Source of the DNA: Mesostigma viride
Taxonomy: Eukaryota; Streptophyta; Mesostigmatophyceae; Mesostigmatales; Mesostigmataceae
NCBI GenBank assembly: GCA_009746045.1
Contig: RPFO01001803.1
Span: forward strand, 40,001 to 65,568
Length of the DNA stretch: 25,568 nucleotides
Reading direction: 5' to 3'
Position numbers and translations under genes: made by a program. Of this stretch, positions 13,769-22,215 are shown piece by piece. Every line of letters starts with the position of its first letter. Positions within the stretch are counted from its first letter, which is position 1. The notes under the pieces were generated by a model, which was given only the letters and a program-made list of their open reading frames with translations, was not told the origin of the DNA and ran no database searches.

Positions 13769-13914
13769 GGGAAGCGCCTCCGCGGCGTCCCCCTGCACAG
13801 CCCACACACAAGATGCCAGGGCATTAGTCGGCGTGTACCTGGTACCCAGCTCACGCACCACTCTCACCCTACACCCTACCGAATGTGGCCTGCTAACGCA
13901 ACTGGTGCGTCTTC

Positions 13915-14090
13915 TTATAATAATGCTTCTAGTAAGCGGGCGCACCCGGCTAACTTAGTAGCGGTGCGCCAGGAGTCCTCAGACTCATGCTGTGCGAATC
14001 GCCATCGCACCCGGTATTGTCGCTGGACCCCTCGTCCCCGTCTGACATCCCGGTGTCCCACGATCGCTGCCACCTCGTCCTCCTCGGTTC
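13915..14090 (-). CDS. pol: Integrase tail with chromodomain, element B (shifted frame)
   Basis: On the minus strand the frame from about 14090 to the TAA at 13917-13915 reads EEDEVAAIVGHRDVRRGRG, RQYRVRWRFAQHESEDSW and LAGCARLLEALL. It parallels, position by position, the chromodomain of element A (EVESIVAHRDI ... RQYKVKWMYARSEVDKVW ... CSRLLQEY). The longer ORF 13950-14348 leaves this frame near NPDTG in a G4 run, so the chromodomain is cut off by a single-base change in this copy. Confidence 0.8.
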
Positions 14091-14348
14091 CCCCGTGTCC
14101 GGATTGAACTCCAGCGGGGCTGGGGGATTGACCCTGCCCTGGATGGTGTTCTGGTGATACAACTTGAGCTGGTCACGGTGGAAACGGTTGGACGTGAGGT
14201 TCCATGACACTGGGATGTCCACCTGGAACATGACATCGTCGAACTTGGTGAGGACCTTGTAGGGACCCAGGAACATGGGACGGAGCTTAGTCTTCAGCTC
14301 CTTCTCCACCTTGTGTGAAAATCGCCCGATCTGCGGGCCCTCAACCAT
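13950..14348 (-). pseudogene. pol: Integrase C-terminal GPY/F region of element B
   Basis: The first about 90 residues are real integrase sequence: VEGPQIGRFSHKVEKELK, KLRPMFLGPYKVLTKF (GPY/F module), FQVDIPVSWN and FHRDQLKLYHQ, matching element A. After NPDTG the frame is out of phase and the rest is not meaningful; the chromodomain continues in the frame of 13915-14090. Confidence 0.85.
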
Positions 14349-14635
14349 GCAGGACCCAATCGCCCACCTCGAATCTCGATGGACGGCGTCCGGTGATCCC
14401 GCTTGCCGGCTGTCCTCTCCAGATACCGCTCTGTCGCTGCGCGGTAGCCCTGGACTGCGCTGTTATGCGCCTGGTGCATCCGCTGCAGCAACCGCTCAAC
14501 CCCCTGAAGGGTGTCCAGCTTGACCTGATCCTCTCCAAGTCCGGGGCTCATAAGCAAGTCGGGCGGTGTGCATGAGAGGGTGTCGGCCGGAGTTGAGGAA
14601 AAAGTGAGTAAACCCATGGGCGGCCTGGGGGGCAT
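14294..14635 (-). pseudogene. pol: Integrase helical region after the catalytic core, element B (shifted frame)
   Basis: The part from about 14580 to 14370 reads DTLQGVERLLQRMHQAHNSA and YRAATERYLERTAGKRDHRT, homologous to DTVEGVQSLLDRMKTAHDHA in element A. Frames before it (14496-14903) and after it (13950-14348) carry the neighbouring integrase parts, so one protein is broken here into three frames. Confidence 0.8.
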
Positions 14636-14865
14636 TGTTCAGGGAAAACTCCACCAAGCCCAGAAGTTCTTCCCAATTGCTGCCCACCGTGTCGGTGTAG
14701 TGTCGCATGGTCTCTTGCACTGTGCGGTTCAACCGCTCCACCAGGTGCGACGACGAGCTGTGGTAGGCCGTGCCCAGCGACACCTTGGTGCCCAGCCGCT
14801 CGAAAAACTCCTGCCAGAATTTGGCCGTGAAGAGCTTGTCGCGGTCAGAGATGAACTGCCGGCAG
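14496..14865 (-). CDS. pol: Integrase catalytic core, second half, element B
   Basis: This frame contains the second catalytic Asp in RQFISDRDKLFTAKFWQ and, 35 residues later, the Glu in SSSHLVERLNRTVQE, completing the D,D(35)E triad whose first Asp lies at 17128-17523. SLNNAPQAAHGFTHFFLNSG follows, and the frame then breaks near 14580. Upstream (above 14865) the open frame runs into element C and is not integrase. Joining this segment to the sequence at 17034 by removing element C and one target-site copy restores the integrase frame through HGLCRQF, matching HGLSRQF of element A. Confidence 0.93.
14861..14865. repeat. Target-site duplication of element C, left copy (GGCAG)
   Basis: GGCAGAG occurs at 14861-14867 and again at 17029-17035. 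Because the element itself may begin with AG, the duplication is 5 to 7 bp; 5 bp (GGCAG) gives the element matching AGTTG/CAACT ends. Confidence 0.85.
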
Positions 14866-15378
14866 AGTTGAGATTGAGAATGATGCTTGCAAGAATGCGG
14901 CACTAGGTGCCTGGGTTTATTATCAATTTATATGGTTACAAGTCATGTGTCCAACCCCAAGATTGCGATAGGCCTTATCGTCATTGCACCAATCACATTT
15001 CATGTGCATTAGCGATTTCCAAGAGGCACACTGAACTAGCGTTACGCCAGCGTTGCACAATGCTTCTAGACGCTTCTAGAACCATTTACAAATATCCATT
15101 AGCAGGGAATATTGCCGTATTCGTCTGCCCGCTGAAGGGGTGTTTTATCTCATCAATCCTTGGCACGACTTCAACAGCCTGACCGACAGTCAGTGCTCAA
15201 CAGTAATGCAGCGCGACCACTAGTTATAATGCATCAGCTTGGCTATACTGCCACCATGGTCATGTACACAAGCTGTGTGCAGCAATTGTGAGTATTGTTT
15301 CACAGATTTACATTCCATTATGCATGCACCAGTTTATACACGCATTTCGGTCAAGCAACACTGCAACAGATTGCAACT
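14866..15378 (-). repeat. 3' LTR of element C (513 bp)
   Basis: It follows a purine tract on the minus strand and starts AGTTGCAATCTG. Its first 239-247 bases are repeated at 16790-17028; the remaining about 265 bases (14866-15131) have no second copy because the 5' LTR is truncated. It ends at the target-site copy. It lacks the usual TG...CA ends but has AGTTG/CAACT. Confidence 0.8.
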
Positions 15379-15396
15379 CCAGCCCTTTCTTTTTTC
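15379..15396 (-). promoter_or_regulatory. Polypurine tract of element C
   Basis: On the minus strand GAAAAAAGAAAGGGCTGG directly precedes the AGTTGC start of the 3' LTR. It fixes the LTR start and the element's orientation. Confidence 0.75.
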
Positions 15397-15595
15397 ATGT
15401 GGCAATAGGACTGCGTACTCAAATCTGTAAGAACTACGGCCGCGCAGGCCTTGCCATCATGAACGCACCTTAGGCCCCACATGGTTTTGGAGGGTAATCC
15501 CCAGCCAAACAAATTACACCATAGCATCGCTACCGGGAAAACCTACCAAGGTAAAACCCGAGTCAAGGGGCCATTCACACTCCACGACATCTCAA

Positions 15596-16582
15596 CTAGT
15601 GCCGTGGCTGACCCAGCGACATATTGTTCATTTGGTGCCTAAGAAGAGTATACTGTGCCTTGGCGGAGCTATAGAGCTTGGTAAGAGCATCCGAGCAATT
15701 CTGGTCGCCTGCCACGTGCTCGGTATGGAGCGCATCAGAAAATTCCTTCACCCGGAGGAAGTCAAGGTCTCTCGTGCGAGCGTAGGGGTTCTCAATGAAG
15801 TCCACCAGCGCTTGGCTGTCGGTGCGCATGACGCGATCGATGCGTGTGGTGAGACCGCCCAGCTTGAGGATCCAGCAGAGTAGCGTGTGGAAATACGCGA
15901 GCTCACTTGCAGCCTCGCAATACGCACGCGCCTCGGCGGTGTCCGACCCCACATACACACGGCGGTGTAGACGTGAGAACCACGCAAAGATGGAGGATGG
16001 CGCAGATTGGTCAGCGTTTGAGATATAGCTAACAGCCGCACACCTACCACGCATCTTGGTGAGCACCCGCGCATCCAAAGAACTGTCACAATAAGCCCCT
16101 AGCTCGATGGGCTTGTCCCAGTCAACACCCTGCAGGACCAACCCCGGTGAGGCCTGCACATACTCAGCTACAACCGGGCGGGCCAACAAGCAGAGAACAT
16201 CGTCTGTCAACCGACTAAGGACAGCCAAGTCAGGGCTCGTGGTACACGCAAGCCAATTGAGTTTGCCACGCAGCGCACCACACTCAGAGGGAAGGATAGG
16301 CCCAGTGCGGGCCATGACCTCCTTGACCAGGTCGGGGACATAGCTACCCTTAGGATGCAGCAACATGACCCACTGCCCTTGCTCATCGTGATCGAGAATA
16401 GTGTCCATGCCCATGAAGGGCACGATCTTGCCCGGCTCCCTAAAGACGAGCTTGCCCACAGGGTACACTGAGTGCACGAGCGAATGGAACCACACAATCC
16501 ACTCCCGTGGCCCCAGGCAGTCACAGTCATCAGCATGCACGAAAACAAACACGAGCTCCCCCTTCCAGACACCAACAAACAT
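15596..16582 (-). CDS. pol: Copia-type reverse transcriptase (C-terminal) and RNase H of element C
   Basis: The frame opens with the RT catalytic region VFVFVHADDCDCLG; most copia elements have YVDD here, so HADD is unusual. PFMGMDTIL and GALRGKLNWLACTTSPDLA (the copia-type connection motif) follow. RNase H residues are the Asp in GAYCDSSLDARV, the Glu in SDTAEARAYCEAASELAYF, the Asp in RTDSQALVDFIENP and the Asp in DQNCSDALTKLYSS. The order RT then RNase H at the end of Pol, with DALTK near the terminus, is that of Ty1/copia Pol. The protein is truncated at its start by the internal deletion and by a one-base frame change at 16582 (TAATG). Confidence 0.88.
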   Translation of the reverse strand: MFVGVWKGELVFVFVHADDCDCLGPREWIVWFHSLVHSVYPVGKLVFREPGKIVPFMGMDTILDHDEQGQWVMLLHPKGSYVPDLVKEVMARTGPILPSECGALRGKLNWLACTTSPDLAVLSRLTDDVLCLLARPVVAEYVQASPGLVLQGVDWDKPIELGAYCDSSLDARVLTKMRGRCAAVSYISNADQSAPSSIFAWFSRLHRRVYVGSDTAEARAYCEAASELAYFHTLLCWILKLGGLTTRIDRVMRTDSQALVDFIENPYARTRDLDFLRVKEFSDALHTEHVAGDQNCSDALTKLYSSAKAQYTLLRHQMNNMSLGQPRH

Positions 16583-16789
16583 TAGGAGGGGTCCAGGTCG
16601 CTGTACATCATGCGTGCGCGGTTAAGTAGAAGGCGCTCTAAACTCTTGCGCCACGCCCGCGGCCCGGCCACGGTCCCATCCACAGCCTTCACCAACCTCA
16701 TGAACTTCTTGCCCACAATAGGTTCCCACATCTTGGGTGTCCTAACATACAGCGGTGTGGTGCCCTCCCACAATTTAGCCGTCTCATCT
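16582..16789 (-). pseudogene. pol: Copia-type reverse transcriptase segment before the catalytic box, element C
   Basis: This minus-strand frame reads VGKKFMRLVKAVDGTVAGPR and AWRKSLERLLL, the element's version of the copia motif usually written LYGLKQAPRAW, then MMYSDLDPS before a stop. In an intact copia RT this would continue directly into the catalytic region in the next frame (15596-16582), so a one-base indel separates them. Sequence above 16789 belongs to the truncated LTR. The extended ORF start (MPRIDEIK) comes from the LTR. Confidence 0.75.
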
Positions 16790-17028
16790 CTGAAGGGGTG
16801 TTTTATCTCATCAATCCTTGGCACGACTTCAACAGCCTGACCGACAGTCAGTGCTCAACAGTAATGCAGCGCGACCACTAGTTATAATGCATCAGCTTGG
16901 CTATACTGCCACCATGGTCATGTACACAAGCTGTGTGCAGCAATTGTGAGTATTGTTTCACAGATTTACATTCCATTATGCATGCACCAGTTTATACACG
17001 CATTTCGGTCAAGCAACAGATTGCAACT
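16790..17028 (-). repeat. Truncated 5' LTR of element C (239 bp)
   Basis: The 229 bases of 16790-17018 are identical to 15132-15360. The following GATTGCAACT at the outer end is shared too, after an 8-bp indel (CTGCAACA present only in the 3' LTR). It stops abruptly at 16790, where RT coding sequence begins. Confidence 0.92.
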
Positions 17029-17033
17029 GGCAG
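17029..17033. repeat. Target-site duplication of element C, right copy (GGCAG)
   Basis: This repeats 14861-14865. On the minus strand the integrase reading HGLC ends here and resumes in phase beyond element C. Confidence 0.85.
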
Positions 17034-17523
17034 AGCCCGTGAAACCGAAACACGTGCGTCAGGTATATCTTGGCGCACTCCTCCGCTGTGAGGTCGACCG
17101 GACACGGGGCCAAGTGACACATGCGCGTCAGGCGGTCCACGAACACCAAGACCTTGGTGCCCAGCCGCTCTTCGTCTTCTTAAACGGGCCGATGAAGTCC
17201 GTCATGATAGAATCCCAAGGACCCATAGGATCCGGCAGCGTCTTAGGGACGGCTTGAGAGCCCGTGTTCCTGGACTTCATGATCTGGCACGAGGGGCACT
17301 GGCGCACATACGTCTCGATATACTCCTTCATCCCTGGCCAGTAGAAATGCTTGCGGGCCCGGGGAAGGAGGAGGTGGCTTCCTTGATGTCCGCCTAGGAG
17401 GGAATCATGGAGCTCGTGCAGCAACGCGTCCCTACAAAGCTCAGGGACATACAGCCGCCATTCCTCCGGCTGGACACTCACGAACAGGCGCCCATCCTGG
17501 AACTTGCAAGGGTAGGCACCCAT
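17034..17523 (-). CDS. pol: Integrase zinc-binding domain and first catalytic Asp, element B
   Basis: The N-terminal zinc domain has LLHELHDSLLGGHQG and CPSCQIMK (H-x6-H ... C-x2-C, the usual Ty3 spacing), then the WPGM motif and the first catalytic Asp in WDSIMTDFIGPF. The formal frame ends at 17128 because of a frame change at about 17160. The next frame continues KVLVFVDRLTRMCHLAPCP, then ECAKIYLTHVFRFHG, up to element C. The break lies exactly at a 20-base segment (17151-17170) that is repeated further along the same gene (14782-14801). Confidence 0.9.
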
Positions 17524-18050
17524 CTGCTGGGGTGCGCCCGGATGGCTTCAAGCGCCGCTTCCTCCGTGACCGTGAAACGACTGATCATCGTCTCCAGGTC
17601 CGACGTGACTGTGAACGCGTCCGCAGCCGGTTCCGCCGCATCCGTACTCGCCTGGTTGACGAATTCTGAGAAGACTGTGGGAGGGCCGAGCGGCTGAAGC
17701 TGAAAAATTCCCTGGGGCGGCACCACGTGACTAAGGGGCACGCGCGTATGCGACCCCTCCCCCTCCCCGGGGGTGTCCACGTCCTCGTGGGCGCTTGGCC
17801 GAACCGGCTCCTCCAGGAGGGGTGACAAGTCATCCATGGTGGTGTGCCCAAGATGAAACAGGTGGCGGGCCCGGGGAGACCGTGGTTCCACACCGTAGGC
17901 GGTCCCCGGGGCGGCCACTGGTACACAGGTGGTATGCAGCACGTCCATGTCCTCGTAGAACCAATAGTCCGCCCGTCGCGAGAGGGCGTCGGGCACCACG
18001 TTGTCCGCGCCCTTGACATATTGGATCTTGAACGGCGCAAACTGTGACAA
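17478..18050 (-). CDS. pol: RNase H end and RNase H-integrase spacer of element B (shifted frame)
   Basis: It begins with the final RNase H motif (FAPFKIQYVKGADNVVPDAL, SRRADYWFYEDMDVL), homologous to FSPFKLQYVKGVDNIVPDAL of element A. A variable spacer follows, including DTPGEGEGSHTRVPLSHV, encoded over a purine tract, then TSDLETMISRFTVTEEAAL, matching TSDLERLISRFTATEPEAL of A. The frame ends in out-of-phase sequence after about 17530, where the integrase frame 17034-17523 takes over. Frame changes near 18100 and 18055 separate it from the main RT frame. Confidence 0.88.
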   Translation of the reverse strand: MSQFAPFKIQYVKGADNVVPDALSRRADYWFYEDMDVLHTTCVPVAAPGTAYGVEPRSPRARHLFHLGHTTMDDLSPLLEEPVRPSAHEDVDTPGEGEGSHTRVPLSHVVPPQGIFQLQPLGPPTVFSEFVNQASTDAAEPAADAFTVTSDLETMISRFTVTEEAALEAIRAHPSRWVPTLASSRMGACS

Positions 18051-21000
18051 GTACTCGATCCATCCACCGCGCCTGGCGGGGCGTCAGGTTGGGCTGCACC
18101 TGGCAGGAGGTGGGTGAGCGGCCGGTGGTCCGTGTGGATTACCAGGCGGTGGGGGTCGAGATCCCCCTGCTCACTAATGGCCACCGAAAACTGGGCCCCC
18201 AGGAGATGATGACGCCGCGTGTGGCAGCTGTTGACTACTGCCAGGAGTTCCTGCTGATGCACTGGATAATTCCGCTCCGCCGGAATCATTGTGCGTGAGA
18301 TGTACTCGATGGGCTGAAGGCCCTTGCCTTGGTCCTGCAGGAGAACACCCCCGATGGCCACCTTGCTGGCGTCAGTAGCCACGACGAAAGGAAGGGACGG
18401 GTCCGGCAGGACAAGGACCGGCGCTGTGGTGAGGTGGCGCTTAAGTGCCTCGAAAGCCTGTTGGCACTGCTCAGCCCAAAGGAACGGGGTACCCTTCTTG
18501 AGAAGAGCGTTGATCGGGGCGGCGATGGTGGCAAACCTCGGGATGAACTGCCGGTAGTAGGATGCCAACCCCAGGAAACTGCGCACCCCTTTCACGTCCG
18601 TAGGGACCGGCCATTGCTGGACAGCCTCGATCTTCTCCGGGTCGGTCGCGATGCCGTCCGCGGACAGGGTATGGCCCAGAAACGGCACCCAGCGACCGGC
18701 GCGCACCTTGGCCTTCCGCGCCGACAGGTGCTCGTCTTCCATGATCTGCAGCACTGCGTCAACATCCTCCAGGTGCTCCTCGAACGTCTTGGAGTACACC
18801 AGGATGTCGTCCAGATACGCCAGCGCGCACGTGCGCTTGTAGGTCCAGGGCGGGCGCGCCCCCTTCTGCGGGTCCGTCAGATCCTTGGAGACCTGCGGCA
18901 GGTGGGCTGTGCCCATCACCGGACGGAGGATGTCGTTCATCAGCATCTGGAAGGACGCAGGCGAATTACACAGCCCCATTGCCGCCACCCGAAACTGGTA
19001 GTGACCGAAGGGCGTGGCGAACGCGGTCTTGTGGCAGTCTTCTGGCGCGATGCGCAGCTGCCAAAACCCGTCCGCACAGTCGATGACGGTGAAACACGTA
19101 GCCCCTTGGACACGGTTGAAGATGTCGTCGATCCGCGGTAGAGGATACCGGGACTTGACAGTGATGGCGTTCAGCTTCCGGTAGTCAGTCACCAGACGCC
19201 ACTTGCCCCCTGGCTTGGGAACAAGCAGCACGCCCGCTGAGAAGGGGCTGTTGCTGGGTTCAATGAGCCCGGCGTCGAGCAGCGAAATGAGGATCTTCTT
19301 GAGCTCCACCAGCTCGACTGGGCCCATGCGGTACATGGGAGACGCTGTCGGCCCGGAACCCTCCTGGACCTGGATACGGTGTAGCACCGATCGATTGGGA
19401 GGGAACTGGGGGGTGCGATCCGCGAAGAGAGTAGCGCGCTTCTCCAGGACGGCGTTGAACCGCGCCAGCTCGTCCGGATTGAAGCCGGCCCCGATCTCAT
19501 TAAGCATAGCCTGAGTGCTGTCCAGGTCTATTCGGTACATCGCATACTCCTTGCCCTTCCGGAGCTGGCGCGCCAGCGTCTTGCTACTCATCAGGATCTG
19601 GGACGCTGGTCGAGGCCCGTCCGCCGAGCGCTCGTGTGTAATGTTATGGACCTCAGCGGCCTGTGCCCTGTACTCGCTGTCGGGGCACCAGAAGGAACCA
19701 TCCGGGAACCAAACTACCCGTCGGCGCACACTGATGTCCACATCCTGCTTGTCCAACCAGTCCACTCCAATGATGATGTCGGCAGCGCCCAGCGGCGCAA
19801 TAGTCGCCACCAGGTCCACCGGCGTGCCCTGCAGCACACCCTTGATGTCTGCTAGGCCCGGCGATTGGTGTCGCCGGCCGTCCGAATAGGTGACATACAC
19901 TGCCGTGGTGTGTGGTTGTGGTACCAGGCCCAGCCGGCGCACCAGGGCCTCGTTGATGAAGGACGTGGAGGCACCGGTGTCAACCAGAAACTTCACGTCC
20001 ATGACCGTTTTCTCCTTCAAATACGGATCAAGGACGGTGGGAGGAACCAGTAACCCTCCACTGAAAAGAAACAAATGTCGCGAGCCTCCTTGAGATGCAC
20101 GCGCCGCCGGTTGAGTGGACGCGTCTGAGGCCACGTTGTTGACGTCTACCTCTACTCTAGTTGACTCCGCGTCTGGACTACCATCTGATTTTTCTACCCT
20201 ATCCCCTACCCCGGGGCCCAAGCCCACGGGCAAGGCTACTACTCCCGAGGAGCGGTGGGACGGGAGGCCGCCTCGCCCGACCGCCCGCCCTCTTCCCCCC
20301 CTCCTCCTCTTCGTCAGCCTCCTCCTCGTCGTCATACTCGTATAGCCAGCCACGGCGTGCGTCTGGCCGGAAGAGGAGGACTGTCGCGGCGCCTCAATCT
20401 CGCTGACCGCGCGCAACACGCCCTTGGTAGAGCTAGTCGCGGGTGGTCGCGGCTGCTGGTACTGAGTCGGGACCTGTCTGGCATGCTGCAGGCGAGCCGC
20501 ACGCTCACCCGCGTTGCGGGGTCGGTCCCGGGGACCGGAGGAGTCGGGGCGGCTGCCGAAGGCTGGACCGGAGAAGCGAGCACTGGGTTCCTTATCCCCT
20601 GCACCACGACTGGCGTGCTTGCCCCGGAGCTTGGGGCAGTCGCGCTTGAGGTGTCCCACCTCACTGCACATGAAGCACCGCGCCTTGCTAGCGTCGATCG
20701 CGTTGACACCCTGGTCAGTGTAGCCATCATCAGGGTCGTCGAGGTACTCGTCCTCCTCCTCGCCGGCGAACTCAGTGGAATACATCTGATTCACCCGTCG
20801 CGGGGGCGCTGGCCTGAAGAAACGGCGCACTGAGGGTGCGCGCCCGCGAGTCACCACGTCGGCCACCTGCAGAAGATATCTCTGGATATTCAAGATGTCC
20901 CACTCCTCCCAAGGAACCTCGGCGTAGTGCTTCAGTACCTCATCCTGCAGCTCGGGACTGAGTGCCTCAATGAACCGGATCTTGTACTCATACCAGGTCA

Positions 21001-21421
21001 TGTCTGTCAGGTAGGCGGCGCTGGACTCAAACTTGGAGAGAAACTCGCGGTACGGGGTGGTGCCCTGGCGCAGCTTGCCGAATGCGAGTCGCTCGTGGAT
21101 AACAGCATCTGGGGGCACCAGCTTGCGGCGCACCCGATCCATCAGCTCCTCTACGGTTTGCGGGTACGACTGGGATGCGATGCTCTCACAATTCAGGATG
21201 CTCACCACCGAGGGGTCCATGCAGGTGTTAACCACATGCGGGATCAGATCACAAGTGGCCAGCTGCCAGCTGTGGTGATTGCGCCAGATGGTATACTGCT
21301 GTTGCCACATGCGTCCCCATTCGTCAACCTCTCGTGGTTTCATATCCGCGTGCAGCTTGGGTACATTCTTGAAATTGGGCATCGGTGGGGCCTTAACCGC
21401 GTTGGTGATGGGCCCCGGCAA
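17585..21421 (-). CDS. gag-pol: Gag-Pol polyprotein of element B: Gag core, zinc knuckle, protease, RT, RNase H
   Basis: A single frame joins domains split in element A. Order by approximate residue: Gag core (1-210; ILNCESIASQSYP, ERLAFGKLRQGT), CCHC zinc knuckle CFMCSEVGHLKRDCP (about 250), Ser/Pro/Arg-rich linker, protease LVDTGASTSFINEALV (about 475), RT with LVTDYRKLN, VIDCADGFWQLRIAPED and LAYLDDILVYS, and RNase H with VVATDASKVAIGG, HQQELLAVV and HTDHRPLTHLL. After that, near 18100, the frame is lost; about the last 170 residues are out of phase. The formal start (TTG at 21421) is not a real start: the Gag N-terminal ORF overlaps it, with a one-base difference in a GGGG run. The same 38 residues separate LMN and YLDD as in A. 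The continuous frame argues that Gag and Pol of this family are made as one polyprotein. Confidence 0.96.
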   Translation of the reverse strand: MPGPITNAVKAPPMPNFKNVPKLHADMKPREVDEWGRMWQQQYTIWRNHHSWQLATCDLIPHVVNTCMDPSVVSILNCESIASQSYPQTVEELMDRVRRKLVPPDAVIHERLAFGKLRQGTTPYREFLSKFESSAAYLTDMTWYEYKIRFIEALSPELQDEVLKHYAEVPWEEWDILNIQRYLLQVADVVTRGRAPSVRRFFRPAPPRRVNQMYSTEFAGEEEDEYLDDPDDGYTDQGVNAIDASKARCFMCSEVGHLKRDCPKLRGKHASRGAGDKEPSARFSGPAFGSRPDSSGPRDRPRNAGERAARLQHARQVPTQYQQPRPPATSSTKGVLRAVSEIEAPRQSSSSGQTHAVAGYTSMTTRRRLTKRRRGGRGRAVGRGGLPSHRSSGVVALPVGLGPGVGDRVEKSDGSPDAESTRVEVDVNNVASDASTQPAARASQGGSRHLFLFSGGLLVPPTVLDPYLKEKTVMDVKFLVDTGASTSFINEALVRRLGLVPQPHTTAVYVTYSDGRRHQSPGLADIKGVLQGTPVDLVATIAPLGAADIIIGVDWLDKQDVDISVRRRVVWFPDGSFWCPDSEYRAQAAEVHNITHERSADGPRPASQILMSSKTLARQLRKGKEYAMYRIDLDSTQAMLNEIGAGFNPDELARFNAVLEKRATLFADRTPQFPPNRSVLHRIQVQEGSGPTASPMYRMGPVELVELKKILISLLDAGLIEPSNSPFSAGVLLVPKPGGKWRLVTDYRKLNAITVKSRYPLPRIDDIFNRVQGATCFTVIDCADGFWQLRIAPEDCHKTAFATPFGHYQFRVAAMGLCNSPASFQMLMNDILRPVMGTAHLPQVSKDLTDPQKGARPPWTYKRTCALAYLDDILVYSKTFEEHLEDVDAVLQIMEDEHLSARKAKVRAGRWVPFLGHTLSADGIATDPEKIEAVQQWPVPTDVKGVRSFLGLASYYRQFIPRFATIAAPINALLKKGTPFLWAEQCQQAFEALKRHLTTAPVLVLPDPSLPFVVATDASKVAIGGVLLQDQGKGLQPIEYISRTMIPAERNYPVHQQELLAVVNSCHTRRHHLLGAQFSVAISEQGDLDPHRLVIHTDHRPLTHLLPGAAQPDAPPGAVDGSSTCHSLRRSRSNMSRARTTWCPTPSRDGRTIGSTRTWTCCIPPVYQWPPRGPPTVWNHGLPGPATCFILGTPPWMTCHPSWRSRFGQAPTRTWTPPGRGRGRIRACPLVTWCRPREFFSFSRSALPQSSQNSSTRRVRMRRNRLRTRSQSRRTWRR
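17754..17768 (-). promoter_or_regulatory. Purine tract at the central-PPT position, element B
   Basis: On the minus strand GGGGAGGGGGAGGGG lies in the RNase H-integrase spacer, just before the VPLSHV motif. This is the homologous place to the candidate central polypurine tract of element A. The 3' tract of element B is outside the window, so identity cannot be tested here. Confidence 0.45.
20276..20345 (-). other. Glu/Asp/Arg-rich low-complexity segment in the Gag-protease linker, element B
   Basis: The plus strand is TCC/CTC-rich here; the minus strand codes for an Arg/Gly stretch preceded by threonines and arginines (TTRRRLTKRRRGGRGR). Such basic linkers next to a zinc knuckle commonly help RNA binding; the role here is inference. 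Confidence 0.4.
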
Positions 21422-22147
21422 CGTCTACGTAGGAGATGGAGCCGAAGGCGGGGGGCTGCGACCGGGGGAGAGATCCGGATCTGGACGGCGTACCATGAGT
21501 CCGCCGCACCTGTACTGATGAGGGATGTTCGTACCCCGGGTCATCCAAGGCCACCCTGCTGAAATTAAGGTTGCCGACAGGCGCAGGCGATGGGACCACG
21601 CTGCTGTCAAGCACCCGTGGACGCTGCGGTTGAGGTAACGGACGCTGGACGGGCGTATGAGTCTCCTCGCCTCGGGCAGTGGCACTGCTTCTGTCATCCC
21701 CTGGTCTGGCCCGTGGTCTATGAGTACCAACGGGTGGGCCCTGCGTAATTGGTTCCTCGTCAACCTCGCCAGTCCCCTCCAGATCGTCAAACTCGCCATC
21801 TGCCCCTGGAATCTCCCCATCCTCATCCGAATTCCATAGCACCGTGGGTAACAGGGAGGTGCTGCCGAAGGACACTCTGCGTCTGCCCCGGTGGGTGGGG
21901 CCCGGCGGAGCTCCCTGGGGACGCCCCCGCCCCGCCCAAGGATGCGATGGCCGCCCTGTAGCTGGCTGCTGATAGCGGTAGTGCATGGTATCTTCATTCT
22001 CGTCTCCCTGCTGCTCAGGATCATGGGTTAGCCAATGTAGTCTCGTCTGAGGTTGTTGTTGCCGCGGTCGGGGCTGCTGTTGTTGCCGTTGCTGCTGCGG
22101 TGACGGTTGCTGTTGCTGCTGCTGCTGCTGCTGCTGTTGCTGCTGTC

Positions 22148-22215
<68 letters not shown>

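Larger units (their letters stand above)
14866..17028 (-). mobile_element. Element C: internally deleted Ty1/copia-type retrotransposon in the integrase gene of B
   Basis: On the minus strand it runs: truncated 5' LTR (17028-16790), abrupt joint, RT end and RNase H (16789-15596), 3' untranslated region, purine tract (15396-15379), and full 3' LTR (15378-14866, 513 bp). Ends are AGTTG...CAACT and the target duplication is GGCAG. The deletion removes the rest of the 5' LTR, primer-binding site, gag, protease, integrase and the first part of RT. The shared LTR segments are identical over 229 bp apart from one 8-bp indel next to them, so the insertion is young. It interrupts the integrase of element B and cannot move by itself. 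Confidence 0.88.

Noticed and set aside
18329-19141. 270-residue plus-strand ORF opposite RT of element B
   Set aside because: It is a mirror of the RT/RNase H coding strand (complementary motifs are well conserved there); no independent evidence.
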